Part shown: in pieces, positions 34,415 through 41,801 of the stretch
Numbering within the stretch: the stretch's first letter is position 1
Layout of the letters: each line of letters opens with the position of its first letter
NCBI RefSeq assembly: GCF_001514125.1
Contig: NZ_KQ948549.1
Span: 186,001 to 250,000 of the forward strand
Length of the DNA: 64,000 bases
Reading direction: 5' to 3'
DNA from: Streptomyces longwoodensis
GTDB taxonomy: Bacteria; Actinomycetota; Actinomycetes; Streptomycetales; Streptomycetaceae
Position numbers and translations under genes: made by a program
Notes under the pieces: model-generated
What the model was told of the DNA's origin: nothing
The model's input: the letters and a program-made list of their open reading frames with translations, nothing else
Databases searched by the model: none

Positions 34415-36073
34415 TCAGTCCGCGGCGGGCAACGCCCTCCCCAGCACCGCGTCCACGTCGGCGCCGTCGGGCAGCGTGCCGAAGGAGTGGCCCCAGTCGC
34501 CGCCCAGCCGGGTGGCGCAGAACGCGTCGGCCACCGCCGGCGGGGCGTGCCGGACCAGCAGGGACGCCTGGAGCGTCAGCGCCATGAGCTCCACCAGGCG
34601 GCGCGCGCCGGACGGTGTCGCCGTGGCCAGGGTGTCCTTCAGGCGGGTGACGGCGGCGTCCAGGCGGGCGTCCGCCCCGCGCGCGGGGGCGAGTTCGGCG
34701 AACAGGGCGTCGACCGTCGCCGGGTCGCGGCCCAGCGCCCGCAGGACGTCGAGGGCGTTGACGTTGCCGGAGCCCTCCCAGATCGACAGCAGGGGGGCCT
34801 CGCGGTAGTGGCGGGGCATGCCGGAGTCCTCGACGTAGCCGTTGCCGCCCAGGCACTCCAGGGCCTCCGCGGTGAAGGCCGGACCGCGCTTGGTCACCCA
34901 GTACTTGCCGACGGCCGTGGCCAGGCGGCGGAAGGCCCGCTCGCCCTCGTCCCCGCGCACCGCGCGGTCGGCGGCCCCGGCCAGCCGCAGCGCGAGGGTC
35001 GTGGCGGCCTCGGACTCCAGCGCCAGGTCGGCCAGGACGTTGCGCATCAACGGCTGGTCGACCAGCCGTGCCCCGAAGGCGCTGCGGTGCCGCACGTGGT
35101 GACCGGCCTCCACCAGGGTCTTGCGCATCAGCGTCGCGGACGACATCACGCAGTCCAGACGCGTGCAGTTGACCATCTCGATGATCGTCTTCACGCCCTG
35201 CCCCTCGGGCCCCACCAGCCACGCCACGGTCCCGTCGAACTCGGGCTCGGAGGACGCGTTGGAGTGGTTGCCGAGCTTGTCCTTCAGGCGCTGGATGCGG
35301 AACGCGTTGCGGGTGCCGTCCGGCAGCACCCGTGGCACCAGGAAGCAGGACAGGCCCCCGGGTGCCTGGGCGAGCACCAGGAAGACGTCGCACATCGGCG
35401 CCGAGGTGAACCACTTGTGCCCGCGCAGGGTGTACACGCCGGCCTCGGCGGTCGGGGCGGCGGTCGTGGTGTTGGTGCGCACGTCGGAGCCGCCCTGCTT
35501 CTCCGTCATCCCCATCCCGGCGAGCAGCCCGCGCTTGTCGGCGGGCACCCGCAGCCCCGGGTCGTACGCGCGCGAGGTCAGCAAGGGCTCGTAGACCTTG
35601 GCTAGGTCGGGCTGCCGGCGCAGGGCGGGGACCGCCGCGTACGTCATCGACGTCGGACACCCGTGCCCGGCCTCCGTGTGCCCCCACACCAGGCCGCCCG
35701 CGGTCCGGGCGACGTGGGCGCCGGGCCGCGCGTCCGCCCAGGGCGCCCCCGCGAGGCCTTCCTCCACCGCGACCCGCATCAGCTCGTGCCAGCTCGGGTG
35801 GAAGTCGACCTCGTCCACACGGTGGCCGTACCGGTCGTGCGTGCGCAGCCCGGGCGCGTGCCGGTTGGCCAGCTCCCCCCACTCCTGCGCCTCGGCGCTC
35901 CCGGCCCGGCGGCCCAGCCGGCGGATCCCCTCCTCGGCCCAGCCCGCGCCCTCCCGGCGCAGGCCCTCCAGCAGGGCGGCGTCCTCGGAGGCGTCGTAAG
36001 GCGCGAGGGGCGGCGGCTGGTTGCTGACGACGTGGGTGGCGTACGGCTGCGGCAGCGCGGGTGTCTGGACCAT
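34415..36073 (-). CDS. AidB-like acyl-CoA dehydrogenase family protein
   Basis: 552 residues, much longer than metabolic acyl-CoA dehydrogenases and of AidB length. Landmarks are NQPPPLAPYDASEDAALLEGL, AGHGCPTSMTYAAVPALR, GMGMTEKQGGSDVRTNTT (FAD region), YTLRGHKWFTSAPMCDVFLVLA, and ECLGGNGYVEDSGMPRHYREAPLLSIWEGSGNV landmarks ECLGG and WEGSGN. AidB binds FAD and DNA and is linked to alkylation damage in E. coli; the function here is less certain. It is divergent from a PaaX-type regulator with a nested operator in the 73-bp gap. Confidence 0.85.
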   Translation of the reverse strand: MVQTPALPQPYATHVVSNQPPPLAPYDASEDAALLEGLRREGAGWAEEGIRRLGRRAGSAEAQEWGELANRHAPGLRTHDRYGHRVDEVDFHPSWHELMRVAVEEGLAGAPWADARPGAHVARTAGGLVWGHTEAGHGCPTSMTYAAVPALRRQPDLAKVYEPLLTSRAYDPGLRVPADKRGLLAGMGMTEKQGGSDVRTNTTTAAPTAEAGVYTLRGHKWFTSAPMCDVFLVLAQAPGGLSCFLVPRVLPDGTRNAFRIQRLKDKLGNHSNASSEPEFDGTVAWLVGPEGQGVKTIIEMVNCTRLDCVMSSATLMRKTLVEAGHHVRHRSAFGARLVDQPLMRNVLADLALESEAATTLALRLAGAADRAVRGDEGERAFRRLATAVGKYWVTKRGPAFTAEALECLGGNGYVEDSGMPRHYREAPLLSIWEGSGNVNALDVLRALGRDPATVDALFAELAPARGADARLDAAVTRLKDTLATATPSGARRLVELMALTLQASLLVRHAPPAVADAFCATRLGGDWGHSFGTLPDGADVDAVLGRALPAAD

Positions 36074-36080
36074 GCGGCCA

Positions 36081-36118
36081 TGTTGCACCTTTGCTGCGGG
36101 CGCAGCAATACTGCAATA
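36081..36118. promoter_or_regulatory. Nested inverted-repeat operator of the AidB/PaaX gap
   Basis: Perfect 18-bp palindrome TTGCTGCG-GG-CGCAGCAA (36091-36108), flanked by outer TGTTGCA (36081) and TGCAATA (36112) arms. All arms share TTGCA/TTGCTG. This fills most of the 73-bp gap and can control both genes. Confidence 0.65.
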
Positions 36119-36146
36119 CGACGCGCCGCACGTAAGGTACCTGGCC

Positions 36147-36923
36147 ATGCGGAGGAACGTGGCGGAGGACGCCGACGACGCCGGTCTGCGGCCCCTGTCG
36201 GCGCGGTCGGTGGTGCTCAGCCTGCTGCTCGGCGCCGACCCGCCCGAGCTGCCCGTGAAGGACCTCGTGCGCCTGGTGGAGCCGTTCGGCATCGGCGGAT
36301 CCACCCTGCGGGCCGCGCTGAGCCGCATGGTGGCCGCCGGTGACCTCCGGCGCGCGGACGGCGTCCACCGCCTGAGCGACCGGTTGCTGGAGCGCAGGCG
36401 CCGCCAGGACGAGGCCGTGCACCCCCGCACGCGCGCGTGGCACGGCGACTGGGAGACCGTCGTGATCACCGCGACCGGCCGCGGCCCCGCCGAACGCGCC
36501 GACCTGCGCGCCCGGCTGGCCGACCTGCGCCTGGCCGAGCTCCGCGAGGGGGTGTGGCTGCGCCCCGCCAACCTCGACCGCCGGCTCCCCGCGGTGCTCC
36601 CCGCCACGCTCGCGGACGCCGTACGGTCCTTCACCGCGCGGCCCGAGGAGCCCGCCCGGGAACTCGCGGCCGCTCTCTGGCCGTTGGGGGAGTGGGCCGC
36701 CACCGCCCGGACCCTCCTCGGTCGTGCCGCCCGCGCCGGGGACCCCGCCGACCGCTTCACCACCTACGCCGCCGTGGTGCGGCACCTGCTCGCCGATCCC
36801 GTCCTGCCCGTCGCGCTGCTGCCCGCCGACTGGCCCGGAGCCCCGCTGCGCGCCGCCTACGACGGTTACCGCCGGGAGCTGACCGACTCGGTGCGGGGCG
36901 TGTCGGCCGCACGCACCCCATGA
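36147..36923 (+). CDS. PaaX family transcriptional regulator
   Basis: 258 residues. N-terminal winged helix (LSARSVVLSLLLGADPPELPVKDLVRLVEPFGIGGSTLRAALSRMVAAG landmarks: SARS, LVRLVEPFGI, ALSRM), central domain with WHGDWETVVI and LRLAELREGVWLRP, and a C-terminal dimerisation region, as in PaaX. No phenylacetate catabolic genes are nearby, and the site upstream differs from the E. coli PaaX operator, so the ligand is probably different. ATG at 36147 follows directly on the palindrome region. Confidence 0.85.
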   Translation: MRRNVAEDADDAGLRPLSARSVVLSLLLGADPPELPVKDLVRLVEPFGIGGSTLRAALSRMVAAGDLRRADGVHRLSDRLLERRRRQDEAVHPRTRAWHGDWETVVITATGRGPAERADLRARLADLRLAELREGVWLRPANLDRRLPAVLPATLADAVRSFTARPEEPARELAAALWPLGEWAATARTLLGRAARAGDPADRFTTYAAVVRHLLADPVLPVALLPADWPGAPLRAAYDGYRRELTDSVRGVSAARTP

Positions 36924-37069
36924 CCGCCCGCCCGCCCGAACTCCCCGCGCGCGGGGAGCCCATCCCTGGAGCGGGGACGTCAGCGCGCTGCGCAGGACAT
37001 GGAGGGGCCGCCGGCCCGCGGCGGACGGGTCGGCGGCCCTCGCCCCGTGGGGCGGACGACCTGGGCGGT

Positions 37070-37870
37070 CTACTTGTAGGTGATGTCCGACGAGGAGTAC
37101 TTGCAGTAGGTCCCGTCCGGGCCGGAGCCGTTGGTCGTCGGCTCCTTGCCCGTGTTGTTGCCGATGTACTTCTGGCACGGGACGATCTTCTTGCTGCTGT
37201 CCCCGACGATCGTCACGGCCTTCAGGGTCGCGCTGTCGCCGTAGTTGGTGTTGATGCCGACGAGCTTGTTGCCCTTGTAGGTCGCCTCGATCGTGTTGAG
37301 GTTGATCGTCCGCTTGTACTGCGTCCTGCAGTTGCCGCAGGAGCGGACGAACGTGCCGAAGTTCTTCACGGCGAAGTTCGACACGTTGAGCGTGCCGGCG
37401 CCGTTGAACTGGAAGACCTTGTCACTGGCCTCCTTGGCGCCGCCGCCGGAGACGGTGTACACGTTCGACGACGAGGAGCCGAGGAAGGTCGCCGCGTCCT
37501 CGCCGACGTCCTCCCACCAGACGTTCTGGAGCGTGCAGCTGCCCAGGCAGTGGATGCCGTCGGCGGCGGGGGAGCCGATGATGACGTTCTTCACGACGCT
37601 GCCGGGGGCCAGCTCCAGGATCGGGCCCTGGTCCTCGTCCTGGCTGCCGGAACCGAGGTCGCCGCTGCCGTAGAGGCGCTTCATCCCGTAGTCCTTGGTG
37701 CCGGACACGGAGATGGTCGAGGAGACCGCCTGGCTGCCGTTGGCGGTCGGCCAGGTCGCCGCGCTCGCCGGGGTGAGCCCGCCGCTTGCCATAATCATGC
37801 CAAGCGAGAGTCCGAGGGTGGCGAGGGCGCCGGTCAGGGCGCGTCCCCGCGGAAGTACCGCTGAGCGCAT
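37070..37870 (-). CDS. Secreted pectate lyase, PL3 family
   Basis: 266 residues with a signal peptide (about 1-37, ending PASA-ATWP). The PL3 beta-helix is seen in DQGPILELAPGSVVKNVIIG, ADGIHCLGSCTLQNVWWEDVGEDA and FVRSCGNCRTQYKRT, with the expected Cys pairs. It cleaves polygalacturonate by beta-elimination with Ca2+. It lies 41 bp downstream of the PL1 lyase and is probably in one operon; GAAAGGCGAC is its ribosome binding site. Confidence 0.92.
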   Translation of the reverse strand: MRSAVLPRGRALTGALATLGLSLGMIMASGGLTPASAATWPTANGSQAVSSTISVSGTKDYGMKRLYGSGDLGSGSQDEDQGPILELAPGSVVKNVIIGSPAADGIHCLGSCTLQNVWWEDVGEDAATFLGSSSSNVYTVSGGGAKEASDKVFQFNGAGTLNVSNFAVKNFGTFVRSCGNCRTQYKRTINLNTIEATYKGNKLVGINTNYGDSATLKAVTIVGDSSKKIVPCQKYIGNNTGKEPTTNGSGPDGTYCKYSSSDITYK

Positions 37871-37911
37871 GGGGTGTCGCCTTTCGTGTGGGGGAGTGGG
37901 GTGGGTGGGGG

Positions 37912-38904
37912 TCAGATCTTCCCGGCGCCCGCGCCGGCCGTCACCGAGGCGACCACCGACGAGGCGGGCTCGGCGGTGTAGGCGTACGGCGCCTTGGTGA
38001 ACGTGCCGACCCGGGAGATCTCGGTCGCGGCTCCGCCGAGGTCGTTGCCGGTCAGGTTGGCGTAGCCGTCCTCGTCGCTGTCGCGGCTCGTGGTGACCGC
38101 GACCGTCGTCGAGCGGAACACGTTGTTCTCGACGAGCATCTGCGCGCCCATCCGCGAGTGCACGGCCGTCTCGGCGCCCACGACGTAGTTGTCGTAGAAG
38201 TGCCCGGTCCCGAACCGCAGGCTGGGGATGCGGGAGTTGACGTTGTCGAACCAGTTGTGGTGGTACGTCACCCGCAGGTGCCCGGTGTCCTCGCTCGCGT
38301 TGCTGTCGCTGTGGCCGACGAGCGAGCCCTTGTAGTGGTCCTTGAAGGTGTTCCAGGAGACGGTCACGTAGTCCGACCCGTGGGTGACGTCCAGCAGGCC
38401 GTCGTAGTAGTCCTTGCCGTGGGTGCGGTCCGAGGACAGGGAGTTGTGGTCGATCCACACCTTCGTCGACGCCTGCACGGTGATCGCGTCCGTCGAGACG
38501 GGCTTGCTCAGGTTGAGGTTGCGCAGGACGACGTTGGACACCTTCTTCAGCCGCAGACCGCCGCCGGTGAACCCGGACGACGAACCGACGCCCAGGACGG
38601 TGGTGTTGGAGCCGACGTCCACCTGACCGCTCAGCGGGATCAGCCCGTTGACCTTCACGACCTTCGCGGCGCTGCCGGACACGGCGGTCTTGAAGGCGTC
38701 CAGCGTCGACACGGTCACCGCGGAGGCGCTGCCGCCGCCGGTCGTTCCCGCGCCGAACCCGACGGGTGCCGAGTCGGCCGCGGCGGCCGGCTGGGGCAGG
38801 GCGACGACGACGGCCGCCGCGAGCGCCGCCGCGACGGCGGTCAGGCCGGTCGTGGCCTTGCGGGCGGAACGGTGCGCCTGGGTGCGTGGGGGGCGAGTGC
38901 GCAT
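37912..38904 (-). CDS. Secreted pectate lyase, PL1 family
   Basis: 330 residues with a signal peptide (about 1-43, ending PAAA-ADSA). The parallel beta-helix carries the PL1 landmarks VWIDHNSLSSD, GLLDVTHGSDYVTVSWNTF and TYHHNWFDNVNSRIPSLRFG, including the catalytic Arg region RIPSLR. It degrades pectin/polygalacturonate outside the cell. Start ATG with GAAGGGAC upstream. First gene of the two-lyase operon; the LacI-type AAGCGCTT site at 39043 lies upstream. Confidence 0.94.
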   Translation of the reverse strand: MRTRPPRTQAHRSARKATTGLTAVAAALAAAVVVALPQPAAAADSAPVGFGAGTTGGGSASAVTVSTLDAFKTAVSGSAAKVVKVNGLIPLSGQVDVGSNTTVLGVGSSSGFTGGGLRLKKVSNVVLRNLNLSKPVSTDAITVQASTKVWIDHNSLSSDRTHGKDYYDGLLDVTHGSDYVTVSWNTFKDHYKGSLVGHSDSNASEDTGHLRVTYHHNWFDNVNSRIPSLRFGTGHFYDNYVVGAETAVHSRMGAQMLVENNVFRSTTVAVTTSRDSDEDGYANLTGNDLGGAATEISRVGTFTKAPYAYTAEPASSVVASVTAGAGAGKI

Positions 38905-39042
38905 GGGGGTGCGTCCCTTCGTGAGCCTGTTGGGTTGCGTACCTGAACGAAGGCTGTACTCATGAACCGCCTTCGCGCACGACGTGACCTTATGGGGTTC
39001 GGGCGGAGCGGCTCGGTCACATCGCTGAACGGACCGTAGGCG

Positions 39043-39054
39043 GCAAGCGCTTTC
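39043..39054. promoter_or_regulatory. LacI-type operator AAGCGCTT
   Basis: GCAAGCGCTTTC has an AAGCGCTT palindrome at 39045-39052, the classical core of LacI/GalR-family operators. It lies in the 302-bp gap between the pectate-lyase operon and the esterase gene, nearer the lyases (139 bp from the PL1 start). Apart from this and the site at 39125, the gap shows no other signal. Confidence 0.5.
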
Positions 39055-39124
39055 TAGTCAACGCCTCGCACACCCCGCTTCCCTTAGCCCCAGGTGGGGA
39101 GAGAGGGCTTTCCGGCCAGGAGCG

Positions 39125-39138
39125 TGGGAGCGCTTCCA
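39125..39138. promoter_or_regulatory. CebR-like box
   Basis: TGGGAGCGCTTCCA differs at one position from the known CebR consensus TGGGAGCGCTCCCA. It is 69 bp upstream of the ATG of the CBM2 esterase at 39207. CebR is the cellobiose-responsive LacI-type repressor of cellulose genes in Streptomyces. Confidence 0.65.
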
Positions 39139-39206
39139 CGGGCGCCGTGTGCATGCCACCATGCGAGGCGACCCCAGCCCGGACGCCCGCCCGAGAGGGA
39201 CCCCCC

Positions 39207-40565
39207 ATGTCCGACATCCCCGTGATCGCAGCGGCCCGCACCGCTCCCCCTGGCCCGCCGCGTCCCCGCGGCACCCTGCGCTCCGTCCTCGCCGCCCTGC
39301 TCCTGCTGTGCGCGGCGGTGCTCGGCGCCGCCGCGCCCGCCAGCTCCGCCCCCACCGGTGACCGGGCCGCCGCGGCCGTCCCGGCGGCCACCCTCACCGA
39401 GGTCACCGGCTTCGGCGCCAACCCCAGCAACCTGCGCATGTACGTGTACGTCCCGGCGAGCGTCACCGCTCACCCTGCGGTCCTCGTCGCCGTCCACTGG
39501 TGCACCGGCTCCGGCCCGGACATGTACAACGGCACCGAATACGCCTCGCTCGCCGACCGGCTCGGCTTCGTCGTGGTGTACCCGTCGGTCACCCGTGCCA
39601 GCAAGTGCTTCGACGTCTCCTCGCCGCAGGCCCTCCACCGCGACGGCGGCAGCGATCCCGTCGGCATCCGCTCCATGGTCGACTGGGTCACCCGCACCTA
39701 CGCCGCCGACACCTCCCGCGTCTTCGCCACCGGCAACTCCTCCGGCGCGATGATGACCAACGTCCTGCTCGGCGACTACCCGGACGTGTTCGCCGCCGGC
39801 GCCGCGTTCGCCGGCGTCCCCTTCGGCTGCTTCGCCACCACCGACGGCTCCGAGTGGAACAGCGCCTGCTCCGGCGGCACGATCAACCGCACGCCCCGCG
39901 AGTGGGGCGACCTCGTCCGCGCCGCCTACCCCGGCTACACCGGCCCCCGGCCGCGCATGCAGCTCTGGCACGGCACCGAGGACGACACGCTGCGCTACCC
40001 GAACTTCGGCGAGGAGATCGACCAGTGGACCGACGTGCAGGGCGTCAGCCGGACGCCCGCGGCCACCGACACGCCGGCCAGCGGGTGGACCCGCACCCGC
40101 TACGGCGGCACCGGTGACCGCGCCCCCGTCGAGGCCATCAGCCTCCAGGGGGTCGGACACGGCGCCTATGCCCGGGGCATGGGCGCCCGGGCGCTGACCT
40201 TCTTCGGGCTGGACGGCTCCGGCACCACGCCCCCGCCGCCCGCCCCCGGCGCCTGCGCGGTCAAGTCCGCGGTCAGCGCGTGGAACACGGGCCTGACCAA
40301 CTCCGTCACCGTCACCAACACCGGCACCGCGGCCATCAACGGCTGGCAGCTCGCCTTCACCCTGCCCGTGGGACAGACGATCACCAACGGATGGGGCGCC
40401 ACCTACGCGCCGGCCACCGGAGCCGTCACGGCCACGAACGTGTCGTACGACGGCACGATCGCGCCGGGCGCGAGCGTCACCATCGGCTACCAGGCGGGCC
40501 ACTCCGGCAACAGCGCGGCACCCGCGGCCTTCACCCTCAACGGCAAGGCCTGCACGGCCGGGTGA
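39207..40565 (+). CDS. Secreted PHB-type esterase with CBM2 cellulose-binding module
   Basis: 452 residues. Signal peptide up to about residue 50 (ALLLLCAAVLGAAAPASSA). Catalytic domain of the short-chain PHB-depolymerase/feruloyl or acetyl-xylan esterase type: VAVHWCTGSG oxyanion region, nucleophile GNSSGAMM, acid in HGTEDDTL and His in GVGHGAYA. After a Pro/Thr linker (GSGTTPPPPAPG) comes a CBM2 of ~100 residues with exposed Trp (SAWNTG, INGWQLAF, NGWGATY) and two terminal Cys. It likely removes ester groups from plant cell walls. ATG 39207 is preceded by GAGAGGGACC. Confidence 0.9.
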   Translation: MSDIPVIAAARTAPPGPPRPRGTLRSVLAALLLLCAAVLGAAAPASSAPTGDRAAAAVPAATLTEVTGFGANPSNLRMYVYVPASVTAHPAVLVAVHWCTGSGPDMYNGTEYASLADRLGFVVVYPSVTRASKCFDVSSPQALHRDGGSDPVGIRSMVDWVTRTYAADTSRVFATGNSSGAMMTNVLLGDYPDVFAAGAAFAGVPFGCFATTDGSEWNSACSGGTINRTPREWGDLVRAAYPGYTGPRPRMQLWHGTEDDTLRYPNFGEEIDQWTDVQGVSRTPAATDTPASGWTRTRYGGTGDRAPVEAISLQGVGHGAYARGMGARALTFFGLDGSGTTPPPPAPGACAVKSAVSAWNTGLTNSVTVTNTGTAAINGWQLAFTLPVGQTITNGWGATYAPATGAVTATNVSYDGTIAPGASVTIGYQAGHSGNSAAPAAFTLNGKACTAG

Positions 40566-40614
40566 CGGACGCGGGCCGACGGCGGCCCGGCACCCCTGCC
40601 GGTGCCCGACGTCA

Positions 40615-40651
40615 CGACGGTGCCCGGGGGTCAGGTCCCCGGGCACCGTCG
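40615..40651. terminator. Terminator after the esterase
   Basis: Perfect 15-bp stem CGACGGTGCCCGGGG (40615-40629) / CCCCGGGCACCGTCG (40637-40651) with a 7-base loop, 50 bp after the esterase stop. It also sits downstream of the small gene on the other strand. Confidence 0.85.
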
Positions 40652-40689
40652 CGCGACAGCGGCCGGCCGCTGCGGCCGGGCGGGTCGGG

Positions 40690-40794
40690 TCAGTAGGGCA
40701 GGAGACGGCCCGACGGCGTCCGGCGGTCGATCTCCGCCTCGCGGGACGTCGGACGGGGGCGGTGCGTCACGCGGATACGGGTCTGGCGGTTCAT
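40690..40794 (-). CDS. Small basic protein, 34 residues, unknown
   Basis: ATG at 40794, TGA at 40690. The product begins MNRQTRIRVTHRPRPTSRE and ends with SGRLLPY; it is rich in Arg and Thr and has no membrane helix. A strong GAGGAGGG ribosome binding site lies five bases upstream and a good terminator follows, so it looks like a real gene. It is divergent from the ATPase cluster, 272 bp away. Function unknown; I do not recognise the family. Confidence 0.5.
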   Translation of the reverse strand: MNRQTRIRVTHRPRPTSREAEIDRRTPSGRLLPY

Positions 40795-41066
40795 GGCGCC
40801 CTCCTCACGTCCGATGCGCCCAGCCTCGTCGAGGACGGCGCCCGGCACATCGTGCCCGGGGAGTCGATCTACCCCCTCCAGGGGGTGGAGATGCGGCGCG
40901 CGCCGTACTTCTCGGGAAGGACACGGAACGTTCCCGGACGAATACGGATCTTCCGCTCATCGACCCCACGGACAAGTCGGACCAAACGGACAGCGCGACC
41001 GCGTGATGAACGGCGCGTCGAGGGCACCCGGAGAGGCCGACGGCGAACTCTCGCGAGGTGAGGGCC

Positions 41067-41792
41067 ATGACCGTGCAGCAGTCGTCCACGTCGGCGCTCC
41101 CGGGGCCGGTGCGCACCGCGGCGTCGACGCTGGGGAAGGTGCCGGGTGCGGGTCTGGTGGGCCGGGCGGCCGGCGGCGCGTGGCACAGGGCCGGTGCCCT
41201 GTCCCCGCGCGGACGGCGCATGGCGGTGTACGCCGGCGCCGGGGTGCTCGGTGTCGCCGGGGTCGTGGAGTGGCCGGTCGCGGTCACCGGTGCCGCAGTG
41301 GCCTGGCTGACCCGGCCCCGGCCGGAGGAGCGGCGGGACGCCGGCCCGCAGGGGGAGGGCGCGGCGCACGGCGTCGCCGGGAGCGCGGCGAAGGCGTCGA
41401 CCACCGGGCACGGGGCGCGGACCGGACAGCGCAAGGGCTCGGCGACCTGGACCACGCGGGCGGCCGGTTCCGCGCGGGGAGCTGCCGATGCAGGACCGGC
41501 GACCGGCGCGGGAGGGAAAACCGGTACGGCCCAGGACACGGACACCGGCCCCGAGGCCCCCACGGCCGCCCGGAGCAAGGGCACCGGCACCGAAGCCGGC
41601 GCGGCGACGAACACGGACACCGGCGCAGCCGGCGCGGCGAAGGACAAGGACACCGGCCCCGCGGCCGGCGGCGGGGCGGCCACCGGTACGACCGGTGGGC
41701 GCGGCACCCCGCAGGACACCCCGGCCGCCGGAGCCCGCGACGGGACGGCGGCCCCCACGGACGGGTCCGGTTCGGCCGGCAGCGGGAAGTGA
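41067..41792 (+). CDS. Ala/Gly/Thr-rich protein preceding the P-type ATPase
   Basis: 241 residues, unknown. A folded-looking N-terminus (VRTAASTLGKVPGAGLVGRA, then MAVYAGAGVLGVAGVVEWPV and AVTGAAVAWL, one or two membrane segments at about 52-85) is followed by ~150 residues of low-complexity Ala/Gly/Thr/Asp repeats (GTGTEAGA, DTDTGPEA, DKDTGPAA). GAGGTGAGG precedes the ATG. Its stop is only 9 bp before the ATPase start, so the two are surely co-transcribed and may form a complex. The 272-bp gap upstream contains a GGAACGTTCC palindrome at 40925-40934. Confidence 0.65.
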   Translation: MTVQQSSTSALPGPVRTAASTLGKVPGAGLVGRAAGGAWHRAGALSPRGRRMAVYAGAGVLGVAGVVEWPVAVTGAAVAWLTRPRPEERRDAGPQGEGAAHGVAGSAAKASTTGHGARTGQRKGSATWTTRAAGSARGAADAGPATGAGGKTGTAQDTDTGPEAPTAARSKGTGTEAGAATNTDTGAAGAAKDKDTGPAAGGGAATGTTGGRGTPQDTPAAGARDGTAAPTDGSGSAGSGK

Positions 41793-41801
41793 GGGACGGC
41801 G

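Noticed and set aside
36924..37069. A gene or RNA between PaaX and the PL3 lyase
   Set aside because: Only GC-rich sequence with short dyads; no ribosome binding site or coding pattern is visible.
37070..40565. Recently transferred plant-degradation island
   Set aside because: No integrase, repeats or tRNA flank the cluster and its base composition looks like the surroundings; it is probably native.
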